From CAYMKL01 sp964390805 (lineage in GTDB: Bacteria; Chloroflexota; Anaerolineae; VGOG01): 56,418 bases of DNA. The position numbers and the translations under genes were made by a program. This document shows positions 1 to 11,000 of this stretch, piece by piece (positions within the stretch are counted from its first letter, which is position 1; each line of letters begins with the position of its first letter). The notes beneath the pieces were generated by a model. It had not been told where the DNA came from. It saw only the letters and a list, made by a program, of their open reading frames with translations, and made no database searches. The stretch spans positions 1-56,418 of the forward strand of contig CAYMKL010000033.1 in the NCBI GenBank assembly GCA_964390805.1, read 5' to 3'.

Positions 1-417
1 TCAAGCATATTGTCCCCCTGAATGGGGACAGTCGATTGTATACACGACGTAGTAGCGATAGAGTAGCTTCGCCTGGAAGCGCCGCAGGCCCAGCAGCCAA
101 AGGGGAAGCTTCCAGTAGATGCCGATGAGGAAGAGAAACTTGGTCAGGCCGACGGTCTTGTGTCGTATCCCCAACCTTTGGGCCAGCTTGAGAGCATCCC
201 GCTTGCTTGCTCGGTCACTGTCTCTGTCTGGCATCAGCAGGGCCAACACCTTGTCGGGGCCCAGGGCCCGGGCAGCAAGGGCCGCTACCACCGCTGAATC
301 TATCCCACCGCTCAAGCCCACGATGGCTCCATCGCGCTGGAGGGCATCCACCTTCCCCCGGATGAACTCCTCAATATGGATGGCTACGCCCGCGGCGTCA
401 ATGGTTAGCTCTGCCAT
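1..417 (-). pseudogene. nadE: NAD+ synthase, N-terminal part only (truncated)
   Basis: Ammonia- or glutamine-dependent NAD synthases adenylate nicotinate adenine dinucleotide and amidate it to NAD+. The 138-residue product has the PP-loop signature SGGIDS at residues 36-41, followed by a Rossmann-like alpha/beta half. The family usually needs about 240-330 residues, so the second half with the remaining ATP and deamido-NAD contacts is missing. The last dozen codons run through a TGTCCCC/GGGGACA inverted repeat (11-30) and the frame stops at the first base of the window. The start overlaps the end of rph by 13 bases. It may be a 3' disruption by a palindromic repeat, or an assembly or window edge. 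Identity is firm; the status as broken gene is likely but the sequence beyond base 1 is not visible. Confidence 0.7.
11..30. repeat. Small palindrome at the broken end of nadE
   Basis: TGTCCCC (11-17) and GGGGACA (24-30) form a perfect 7-bp inverted repeat with a 6-base loop. It encodes the last residues of the truncated NAD synthase. Such a tip resembles an insertion-sequence or REP-type end, but nothing further is visible before base 1. Confidence 0.5.
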
Positions 418-1154
418 CCGCCCTCTAAATGGTAGCCCCCGTGCAACTCGGCAAGGACCTTGCTTTGCAGCTCCAATAGCTCCTGTGTACCTTTCTCTGC
501 CAAATCCAGCAACTCGTGGATGACCTCGCGGTCGAAAGGCTGGCCCTCAGCAGTGCCCTGCACCTCCACATATTCCCCTCTGGCCGTCACGACCACGTTG
601 AAGTCCACTTGGGCCACGGAATCCTCTTCGTAGCAGGGATCAAGCATTGCCTGGCCGTTCACCACCCCGACGCTGACAGCGGCCACGGGCGTTGTCAGGA
701 CACCGGGGGGAAGCAGGCCGCCCCGGATGAGCTTATTCAGGGCTATGGCCAGGGCCACGTAGCCGCCCGTGACCGAAGCCGCGCGAGTGCCTCCGTCGGC
801 CTGGATGACATCGCAATCCACGGTCAGTGTACGCCAGCCCAGCTTCTCCAGGTTGACGGCGGCTCGCAAGCTCCGGCCGATGAAACGGCGGATCTCCTGG
901 GTGCGCCCCCTGAGACCCCTGGTCTCGCGAGGAGTGCGCACGTGGGTAGAGCGGGGCAGCAGGGCGTATTCCGCCGTGACCCAACCCTGGTTGCGACTCT
1001 GGAGCCAAGCTGGCACCCTTTCTTCCACGGTTACGTTGCAGATGACCCGCGTGGCGCCCATCTCGATCAGGACTGAGCCCTCGGGGTACTGCACGTAGTC
1101 CGGCGTGATCGTCACCGGCCTGAGCTCGTCATTCCTCCGTCCGTCAACCCTCAT
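405..1154 (-). CDS. rph: Ribonuclease PH
   Basis: Phosphorolytic 3'-5' exoribonuclease that trims the 3' extension of tRNA precursors, using phosphate and releasing nucleoside diphosphates. The 249-residue length is normal for the family. The N-terminus MRVDGRRNDELRPV is the classic RNase PH opening. Other family motifs are GRTQEIRRFIGRSLRA near residues 85-100 and the VDCDVIQADGGTRAASVTGG phosphate-site block near residues 116-135. It lies downstream of valS and overlaps the NAD synthase start, which suggests co-transcription on the minus strand. The ATG at 1154 fits the family N-terminus exactly. Confidence 0.96.
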   Translation of the reverse strand: MRVDGRRNDELRPVTITPDYVQYPEGSVLIEMGATRVICNVTVEERVPAWLQSRNQGWVTAEYALLPRSTHVRTPRETRGLRGRTQEIRRFIGRSLRAAVNLEKLGWRTLTVDCDVIQADGGTRAASVTGGYVALAIALNKLIRGGLLPPGVLTTPVAAVSVGVVNGQAMLDPCYEEDSVAQVDFNVVVTARGEYVEVQGTAEGQPFDREVIHELLDLAEKGTQELLELQSKVLAELHGGYHLEGGWQS

Positions 1155-1244
1155 GGCCTCTTCTCACTTTCCTCCACGCTGACACTGCTACCAAGGGGCG
1201 TCCCCGCCCCGTCAAAGAGCGATTCGGCCGCAAATCGGGGCGAG

Positions 1245-1268
1245 GCTTGTCCTGAGCTCGTCGAAGGG
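1245..1268. repeat. 24-bp dispersed element, copy 1 (minus orientation)
   Basis: Copy of the dispersed element with core CTTCGAC-N3-GCTCAGG, here reverse-complemented. It lies in the rph-valS gap, enclosed by an AGGGGCGT/ACGCCCCT inverted repeat (about 1194-1201 and 1269-1276). Confidence 0.7.
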
Positions 1269-1310
1269 ACGCCCCTCCGTAGCAGGTCAAAAGAACTCTT
1301 GCTGATCCAC

Positions 1311-4232
<2,922 letters not shown>

Positions 4233-4272
4233 GATAGATACCTCCTCGAAAATTGCTGGTTATTCGTGCTCG

Positions 4273-4485
4273 TCAGCGCTCGCCCCGATCCACGATGATA
4301 TCTTCAGATAAAAGGGATGTTCCTCTCAACGCCTCGCGGAGCTCTTCAACCTCCTCGCGCTCCACTCCCCGCCAGAGGGTATCCACGATGACCTTGTTCA
4401 GCGACTGCGCTGATTGCGCTGCCCGTTCCCGTAGGATCTGGTGAAGCTGTTTTGGCAACCGTACCGTCAACTTGACCCTTTCCAT
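4273..4485 (-). CDS. Ribbon-helix-helix (Arc/CopG-like) DNA-binding protein
   Basis: A 70-residue protein starting MERVKLTVRLPKQLHQILRERA. It has a short beta strand followed by two helices, the ribbon-helix-helix fold of Arc/CopG/HicB-type repressors and antitoxins. The ATG at 4485 is chosen because GAGG lies 9 bases upstream; the upstream in-frame ATG at 4524 would add 13 residues without a better site. The acidic tail (EREEVEELREALRG, then LLSEDIIVDRGER) could be a protein-binding segment. No toxin gene is adjacent. It lies between the valine T-box and valS, so it should be transcribed under T-box control. Function beyond DNA binding is unknown. Confidence 0.7.
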   Translation of the reverse strand: MERVKLTVRLPKQLHQILRERAAQSAQSLNKVIVDTLWRGVEREEVEELREALRGTSLLSEDIIVDRGER

Positions 4486-4580
4486 TTTGGCTACCTCGTG
4501 CAAGGATTGCCTCCGCGGTGGCACACCAAAGTATAGGGAAAATCGCCTAGCTTGTCAATTGTTTATCGCCGCCATAAACC

Positions 4581-4612
4581 AAAAAGCCCCTCCCGTCAAG
4601 GACGAAAGGAGC
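4581..4612 (-). terminator. T-box intrinsic terminator
   Basis: On the minus strand GCTCCTTTCGTC (4612-4601) pairs with GACGGGAGGGGC (4597-4586), using several G-U pairs, followed by a run of five T. The upstream half overlaps the T-box antiterminator, as expected for tRNA-controlled readthrough. Confidence 0.85.
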
Positions 4613-4749
4613 TCACCTCCCGTGGTACCACCCTGCTTGGCAGATGGCTGATAGCCCGCTTCGCTCGATAGCAAATGGCGCTATTGGCTATCCATCATCC
4701 ACCCACTCGATGCTGTAACGGGCTCACCCGTACTGACCTACTGCAAAGG

Positions 4750-4784
4750 CTACAAGCCATCAGCCATATGCTATCAGCCAGTAG
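4750..4784. repeat. Heptamer array H12 within the T-box leader
   Basis: Five 7-base units: CTACAAG, CCATCAG, CCATATG, CTATCAG, CCAGTAG. A related GATGGCTGATAGC-type sequence recurs at 4643-4655, so the two may pair or derive from the same unit. Confidence 0.6.
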
Positions 4785-4929
4785 ACTCCCAGGCGACCTT
4801 CGGCGGGCATCCCTGCGAGGAGCTTTCAGCCAACGACTCCTCTTCTCTACCAGGTTCGACCCGCCTACTCATCCTGTTCATCGTCTTTCATTCATCAGGT
4901 TGTTTTCAGCTAAGGAATACCTGTCGGCC

Positions 4930-5277
4930 TCAGAGTGGTAGGAATTCCACTCGATTGATCAAATCTTCGGGCTCTCCAGCCTTGGCAATGATCTCTAAAT
5001 CGTGGACACAAGTTCCAATAGAAACGCGTAGTTGATGAGCATAGATCACTCCGCGGAAGGGGAAACCTTCTCTTTGTCGTTTGGTAGCCTCGGCGAGGAG
5101 GTCGTCATCTTGCGTGAAAAGCACGCGTCCCAGTTCGCCAGCCCGATTCAGTAGTTCTGAATCGTCCATACGACTCGCACCATCCTCGTGCGCTGTTATC
5201 ACATCGACTTTTCGCATACGGAGTCCGATGGTGATCGCCCGTGGCACATGTTGATCCATGTAGAACGCAATAGCCAT
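4930..5277 (-). CDS. DUF5615 PIN-like toxin
   Basis: A 115-residue protein of the PIN-like DUF5615 family, probable Mg-dependent ribonuclease toxins. Candidate metal-binding acidic residues are D8 in FYMDQHVP, the HEDG and MDDSELL blocks near residues 30-43, and TQDDDLL near residues 55-61, all in family-typical order. Length is normal. Its ATG overlaps the TGA of the upstream DUF433 gene by one base (TGATG), the usual antitoxin-toxin coupling. Family assignment is good; RNase activity is inferred from the PIN fold. Confidence 0.85.
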   Translation of the reverse strand: MAIAFYMDQHVPRAITIGLRMRKVDVITAHEDGASRMDDSELLNRAGELGRVLFTQDDDLLAEATKRQREGFPFRGVIYAHQLRVSIGTCVHDLEIIAKAGEPEDLINRVEFLPL

Positions 5278-5597
5278 CAGATTAACCCCTTGACTTGGAG
5301 TCGAGCTACAAGGGGTGAGGGCATCATCTCTCGGCGAACTTCATCAACAAACTCAAGCCGCTGTTCTATGTCCCGGTCGAGTTCTTCCTGATGATCCCAG
5401 TAGTAGGCCAGGGCTGAATAGATTTGGCCCAGCGTCAAGTAGGGATGCTGGAAGTGTAACTCTTCTGGACTCCAGCCATAGGCCATTCTGCCCAGGACGA
5501 GTTCGATCACCTTCATATTTGTTCCGGCAATGATCGGCACATTATCTCCGTTGAGGGTAACGTGCTCATATTGCGTTTCAACAACTGACATGGACAT
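5277..5597 (-). CDS. DUF433 antitoxin
   Basis: A 106-residue DUF433 protein, a winged-helix-like family regularly paired with DUF5615 PIN-like toxins. The core IIAGTNMKVIELVLGRMAYGWSPEELHFQHPYLTLGQIYSALAYYWDH shows the family pattern: a target-binding strand, then SPEE and LTLGQIYSALAYY. It should neutralise the downstream toxin and may repress its own promoter. It is the first gene of the pair and is translationally coupled to it. A second Met at residue 3 is an alternative start. Confidence 0.87.
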   Translation of the reverse strand: MSMSVVETQYEHVTLNGDNVPIIAGTNMKVIELVLGRMAYGWSPEELHFQHPYLTLGQIYSALAYYWDHQEELDRDIEQRLEFVDEVRREMMPSPLVARLQVKGLI

Positions 5598-5736
5598 CTC
5601 ACTTTCCAGGGTGATAGCTTCCTTTTCCGTTTAAGTTTCGTAGTGGGCAAGAACTCAACGCTCTCGTTCTTCATCCCATCCAGGCGGAGAGTATCTGTTC
5701 ATCTGTCAATGATTCTAACCCATACCCCAGAAAATG

Positions 5737-6309
5737 TCAAGCACCGAACAAGCCCTCAAGGGTGCTGATGAACTGCGCGCCAATGAAGGCAAAGGCAACA
5801 GTTTTGATCGTCTTCCCCACCCAACAACTCAGCAAGAACCGCGCCAATGGAAAACGCAGAGCGCCGGCGGCGATGCCAGCCAGATCGAAGAAGGGGTTGG
5901 GTATGGCCGAGAGAGCCAGGATGGTGGCTGAGCCATTGCGCTGCATCCATCTCTCCAGCCGCTCGTACATCTGCCAGTCCTCGATCACGGCTTGGCCCCC
6001 ATAGCCAGCCAGGTAACCCGTCAGCTCGCCCAGGGCCTCGCCGATGCCGGCTACCAGCCCCACGAGGAGGGGATTCAACACCCCACCCATAGCGAGAACA
6101 AAGGCCAAGCTAGGAGCAGGAAAAATCACGGTGGCGTTCCCCAGCAAACTGATCAGAAAGACGCCGGCATATCCATAGCGCTCGAAACGAGCTAGCTCAT
6201 CGCGAAAGACGGCGATGGCCAGGCTAACGACAACAGCCAACACCACCGCCCCAAGCCGTTGATATGTTTCCTTTCTTTGTGTTGTTTCTTGCGTGACTCT
6301 ACTCTTCAA
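5737..6309 (-). CDS. VTT-domain (DedA/YqaA-like) membrane protein
   Basis: A 190-residue integral membrane protein of the VTT/SNARE-associated family, members of which move lipids or polyprenyl phosphates across membranes. It has an N-terminal hydrophobic helix (about 20-36), a re-entrant ALAMGG-type region with PAPSLAFVLAMGGVLNPLLVG (about 65-85), a glycine-rich GEALGELTGYLAGYGG block, and a C-terminal helix pair with ALSAIPNPFFDLAGIAAG (about 133-150). It follows uppS directly, which fits a role with undecaprenyl phosphate. The frame opens with TTG at 6309, overlapping uppS by 11 bases; the start is uncertain. Confidence 0.75.
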   Translation of the reverse strand: MKSRVTQETTQRKETYQRLGAVVLAVVVSLAIAVFRDELARFERYGYAGVFLISLLGNATVIFPAPSLAFVLAMGGVLNPLLVGLVAGIGEALGELTGYLAGYGGQAVIEDWQMYERLERWMQRNGSATILALSAIPNPFFDLAGIAAGALRFPLARFLLSCWVGKTIKTVAFAFIGAQFISTLEGLFGA

Positions 6310-7015
6310 TCAGTCTACCAAACTTTCTCGTCCTCTGGCTATAGGCAACCAGGGCTTTCTCAAGCTCTCCCTCGTCGAAATCGGGCCAATAGGTGGGAGT
6401 GGTGTAGTACTCAGCGTAGGCCGTCTGCCAGAGGAGGAAGTTGGAGAGACGCATCTCGCCGCCGGTGCGAATGAACAGGTCGAGGTCCGGCAGACCAGCC
6501 GTGTAGAGATAGCGGCCAAAGAGCTCTTCGTCTATGGCTGCGGGGTCTATTCCCTCGGCTATGATACGCCGCGTGGCATCCACTATCTCCGCCCGCCCGC
6601 CATAGTTGAAAGCCAGGTTAAGAATCAACTGAGCGTTGTCTTTGGTCAGCTCCATCGCGCTCTCTATCTTTTTGACCAATCTTTCCGGCAGCCCCTCCGT
6701 GCGGCCGAGATGGCGCAGACGGACGCCGTGTCGGTGTAGTTCTGGCACCTCTCGATCAATAGCACTCTCGAAAATGCCAAATAGTCCATTCACTTCACCT
6801 TTCGGTCGCTGCCAGTTCTCCGTGGAGAAGCCATAGAGGGTCACGATCTTGACCCCGAACTCGCCGCAAGCCCTAAGCACCCGGCGAGTGTTCTCTGTGC
6901 CTGCTTGATGTCCCAGCAAGCGCGGTAATCTCCGTTCTTTGGCCCAACGCCCGTTGCCGTCCATAACGATGCCTATGTGGCAAGGGATCTTTCTCAATTT
7001 CATGTGTGTCTGCAC
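6299..7015 (-). CDS. uppS: Undecaprenyl diphosphate synthase (isoprenyl transferase)
   Basis: Cis-prenyltransferase that extends farnesyl diphosphate with isopentenyl diphosphate to the C55 carrier lipid used for wall and polysaccharide export. The catalytic-site block MDGNGRWAK lies at residues 18-26, followed by GHQAG, YGFSTENW and RTGGEMRLSNFLLWQTAYAE-type motifs. Length 238 is normal. The frame can start at GTG 7015 or at ATG 7003; the family N-terminus fits the ATG somewhat better, while a GAGG lies before the GTG. It follows the WecA-like gene by 4 bases, so lipid carrier and initiating transferase are co-transcribed. Confidence 0.95.
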   Translation of the reverse strand: MQTHMKLRKIPCHIGIVMDGNGRWAKERRLPRLLGHQAGTENTRRVLRACGEFGVKIVTLYGFSTENWQRPKGEVNGLFGIFESAIDREVPELHRHGVRLRHLGRTEGLPERLVKKIESAMELTKDNAQLILNLAFNYGGRAEIVDATRRIIAEGIDPAAIDEELFGRYLYTAGLPDLDLFIRTGGEMRLSNFLLWQTAYAEYYTTPTYWPDFDEGELEKALVAYSQRTRKFGRLIEE

Positions 7016-7019
7016 CGCC

Positions 7020-8024
7020 TCACCCTAGTCCTTTAACCCGCTCCAGCTTCCACAGTCCAAACAGCCCCACAAGAGTCACCACAACTCCAATAGCATATCC
7101 CTCGACAATACTGGCCTGGGTCAAGAAGACGGCCAGCATACCCAATGTCCCACAGATCAAACAGATAGCCATCACCGCTTCCCGTTGACTTAATCCCATA
7201 GCTACCAGCCGATGGGAGAAGTGGTCCTTGCCTGGGTGCGTAGTGGGGTTCAGGCCCCGGCGCAGGCGGGATACCACTACAAGCGTGGTGTCGAAGATAG
7301 GTACCCCCAGGACGAGCACCGGGATCATCCAGGTGACGATGTCCATCCTTCCTGGAAAGCGCAGCTTGATCCCCACTGCGGCCAGAATGAAGCCGATGAA
7401 GAGACTTCCTGTATCCCCCATGAAGATGCTGGCGGGGTTGAAATTGTAGAGCAGGAAACCCAGACAAGCTCCAAGAAGGGCCGCTGCCAGGCTGCCCACC
7501 AGGTACTGCCCGCTCATAGCTGCCAACAGGAGGAAAAAGGCAGAAGCAACAGTAGCCACGCCAGCGGAGAGTCCATCCATGTTATCCAGCAGATTCAAGG
7601 CGCTGGTGATCCCCACCACCCAGATTATAGTCACCAGGATGTTGAGGATGGGGTAGGGCAGAAAGCTAACCCTGATGTCTGAGGCGATGAGGATCAGCGC
7701 GGCCAGGGGCTGGCCTATCCCCAATTTGAGCAAGGGACGCATCCCCCAGCGGTCGTCCCAGATGCCGCAGAAAGAGACCAGGGTAGCCCCTATGAGGATG
7801 CTCGCTCCCTGGGAGACGTGGGAGCGGTCGCCGAGGAGGAGAAGGGCCAGGATGAAGGCCAGGTAGATGGCCGCTCCACCCAGGCGGGGCATGGCCTTGG
7901 TATGAATCTTGCGGACGTTGGGCTGATCCATGACGCCCAGGCGTGGAGCGAGGCGCCTGGCGAGAGGAGTGGCGCCAATGGCGAAGAGTAGGGCAGTGAT
8001 GAGAATGAGCATGTAGTTGGTCAT
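7020..8024 (-). CDS. WecA/TagO-like undecaprenyl-phosphate sugar-1-phosphate transferase
   Basis: A polytopic membrane enzyme of the MraY/WecA/TagO family, transferring a HexNAc-1-phosphate to undecaprenyl phosphate as first step of a surface polysaccharide. Seen motifs are PRLGG near residue 47, LNLLDNMDGLSAG (about residues 144-156), the NFNPASIFMGDTGSLFIGF catalytic loop, and the HFSHRLV histidine block (about residues 272-278). About 10-11 hydrophobic segments and 334 residues are typical. It sits between the Wzy-TPR gene and uppS, so it is the likely initiating enzyme for the polysaccharide region. The sugar cannot be read from the sequence. Confidence 0.9.
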   Translation of the reverse strand: MTNYMLILITALLFAIGATPLARRLAPRLGVMDQPNVRKIHTKAMPRLGGAAIYLAFILALLLLGDRSHVSQGASILIGATLVSFCGIWDDRWGMRPLLKLGIGQPLAALILIASDIRVSFLPYPILNILVTIIWVVGITSALNLLDNMDGLSAGVATVASAFFLLLAAMSGQYLVGSLAAALLGACLGFLLYNFNPASIFMGDTGSLFIGFILAAVGIKLRFPGRMDIVTWMIPVLVLGVPIFDTTLVVVSRLRRGLNPTTHPGKDHFSHRLVAMGLSQREAVMAICLICGTLGMLAVFLTQASIVEGYAIGVVVTLVGLFGLWKLERVKGLG

Positions 8025-8051
8025 GTTGGTCCTCTTTGGGCTTCGGATTTC

Positions 8052-11000
8052 TCATTGTTGTCGCAACTGGGCAACAAACTCTTCCAATGCGGGCTTGTCG
8101 TCCTCCGGAGCTAACTCCAAAGCAAGCTCACCCTCAGCGATGGCTTCTTCGATGCGCCCCAACTGCTGGTAGATCATGGCCAGGTTCTTGTGGGTGGCGT
8201 AGTCGTTGGGCGCTAGATCCAGCACCTTGAGATTCTCTTCCAGTGCCTCCTGAAGCTTGCCCTGTAGAGCATAAATGTAACCTAGAGCACTATGGGCCTG
8301 TACCACGTTGGGGTTCAATTCCAGGGCCTTGGCGTAAACCCCCTCCGCTCGTTCCAGGTCATTTTCGTTCAGGTAGGCTTGGCCCTCTTCAAGATAAGCC
8401 AGGATCAATTCCTCATCTGAACTGCTAGTGGACTTGTCCTGAGCAGGGCCGAAGGGCTGCCCTGGCGTCAACTGGGCGATGAAGGTCTCCAAACTCGCTT
8501 TATCCCCTTCTGGAGCCAACCCCAGGGCGATTTGAGCTTCTGCAATGGCCTCGTCTGTTTGCCCCAATTGTTGGTAAAGAAGGGCCAAATTCTTGCGACT
8601 GGCGTAATCCTTGGGAGCTAGCTCTATCACCTTGAGATTCTGCTCCACGGCCGCCTGCAGATTCCCTTGCTGCGAGTAGATGTAGCCCAGGGAGCTATGG
8701 GCCTGCATCATTCCGGGATTTAGCTCTAAGGCCCTGGAGTAGGCTTCTACGGCTTTGTCCAGTTCATTCATGCTTAAGTACAGATCGCCCAGGAGGACAT
8801 AGGTCTCGTGATACGCCTGATCCACACTCATAGAATGTTCATACCTCTCCAGGGCCCTCTCATGATCGCCCAAGATGTAATGAACTTGTCCCCACTCGTT
8901 GAAGAGCTGGGCATTTTGAGGGCTGAGGTTTGTCGCTTGACGGTAGTACTCCAAGGCTTGGCTCAACTTCTCAGTCCGCTGGGCCGGGTCGGAAGCAAGC
9001 TGGCCCCAGGTACGATTGAGACGAGCCAGGTTGGCGCTGTGGTCGGTATTGAGCGGGTTGAGTCGCTGCGCCTCGATCAGGACCGCCTGACTGACGATCA
9101 GCAGGTCTTCGCGGCCCAGGCTGACAATCTGCTGTGGTGTGAAGGAGCGCATCCTGGTAGCCGTGATGTCTTCCGGTAATGTGGCTGGCCCCTCTGGCGC
9201 CTGCTTGGCCTTTTCCAGTAATGCTGAGCCCAGGAAGAGATAGTAGTAATCTTCCTTGGGAGCATACTTCATGGCCTGCTGATTGAGAGTAATGCTGGCA
9301 TCCCATTGCCCGGCCTCGAAGTAAGATTTGGCGTGCTTGTAGACGATATCGGCCCTGATAACGCCAAGATTGGTCGTGAAGATCAAGACTGCGACCCCGA
9401 CCACAGAAATGGGGTAAAGCCAAACATAGCGACGTTGCCAGGATCGGGGAGGCAATGGCATCCTGTGTAGCAATGCACCTGCAATGGCCAATACGAGGAG
9501 TAGAGCAAAGACATAGTAGAGCGCAAGACTATTAGCTATGACATCGGCTTGTCTTAGCAGGTCATCCAGGGATGTCACGGCGATTCTGGACTCCATCTGA
9601 TACTTGCGAACGAAGAAAAAGATGAGAAAACATCCCATGGAGAGAACTGAGTAGATTAGAGAAGCCACAGGCCAATTGCTGTGTTGAGACCGCCCTTTCA
9701 TACTTGTCAGGCCCACGGTTACAGCGCCGCCCAAGAGCCAGGTGAGGACGAGGAGCCAGAGCAAGCTGTAACCCCTAGCCGAGATGTCGAATTGAGGGGT
9801 GACGTAATTGAAAGCCATGGTTACCATGATAAGGCTCACCAGCAAAGAGTAGATGACAACAGAGTTTCCCCGTCTCTGAGCTTTTTGAGAAGATGACTCA
9901 GTGGGGATCTGAGCCTGGCTCCGCCGGCTCCGTCGCCGCTTCTTGCGGGCCTGCTTTGGTACCTCAACCGGCACAATCTCGTCAGCAGTCCTCAGGTAGT
10001 AGCCTATAGCGACCATCAACGCCGCATAAACCCAGAAATAGGTTCGTGTGGCCGCGATGGCGATACCCAGGTCAATCTCAACAAAGTGAGCCAACAAGGC
10101 CGAGACTAGAGCGATGAGTAGGAATTGGAAATTGGAGGCTAGAGGTTGGACGTTGGAGGCCTGCCCTGAGCCCAGCCGAAGGGTTGGAGGTTGGAAGTCT
10201 GCTCCCTTGCTCCTTTGCTCCTTTGCCCTCCCATAGAACATGCCAGCGGACACAACCAGGTATCCTGCCAGGCCGAGTGCGATACCCAATGGTAAGCCCA
10301 CACCCACGAAGTGTGCCCCTTTCCACAGCCCAAGGAAAAGAGCCGCGACCAGACCGCCAACAAGAAACAAACCGATGAAAATATTGCGCTGTCTGGCGTT
10401 CTCGATCAACCCCAGCCATCGGTAGCCATAATAGAACACACTGCCAAAGAGCAGTAGGTAGGCTACGAAGCCAACGAGGCCCGTGATCACCAACGCATCA
10501 AAAGTCTCGTTGTGGGAACGGTCGGGGGAGGCTCTACGGGCTTCAACCTGAGTGAGTTCAGGAGGATAAAAGCGATTATATGCCACGAACATTGACTCCG
10601 GTCCATAGCCTACAAGGGGCCGCAGGGGATTCAATACATCGGGTTGACCGGAAGGATGCTGGATGGGCTCGTGGGGCGTCATCATTTCTACGACCCCTCC
10701 CCAGATGAGCACTCGCACCCTGCCAGTGCCGGTTTCGGTTTCAAAGACCTGCCCCAATCGGCCAATATAGGGTAGCTCGCGCCACGATGCGATGGGGGAG
10801 CTAGGCAAATTGAAAACGACCAAGAAAGCGATCGGGACAAGAGCCTGTATGATCCAGGCCAGCCAGAGCCACTTCCAACCTTTTCGCAAGACAACCAAGA
10901 ATCCGATGCAAACTACCCCACTTGCCATTCCAACAAAGAATCCCAGAGCGGCTAGAAGCGTGTTATCAGGAGCGCTGTCAAAGAAGCCGATCTTCCCCAA

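Larger units (their letters stand above)
4581..4890 (-). promoter_or_regulatory. T-box riboswitch leader, predicted tRNA-Val specific
   Basis: The minus strand carries the T-box core AGGGTGGTACCACG (4634-4621) that pairs with the uncharged tRNA acceptor end. It also carries an F-box CCGTTA (4721-4716), an AGTA element (4869-4866) and a Stem I region. GUC (4797-4795) follows GAAG and is the best specifier codon for valine, matching valS downstream. Uncharged tRNA-Val should favour the antiterminator and let transcription proceed into the RHH gene and valS. The 5' boundary is approximate and I did not resolve the whole of Stem I. A heptamer array (4750-4784) is inserted between the specifier and the F-box. 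Confidence 0.85.

Noticed and set aside
4273..5597. RHH protein as antitoxin of the DUF5615 toxin
   Set aside because: The DUF433 gene is directly coupled to DUF5615, and a T-box leader separates the RHH gene from that pair.
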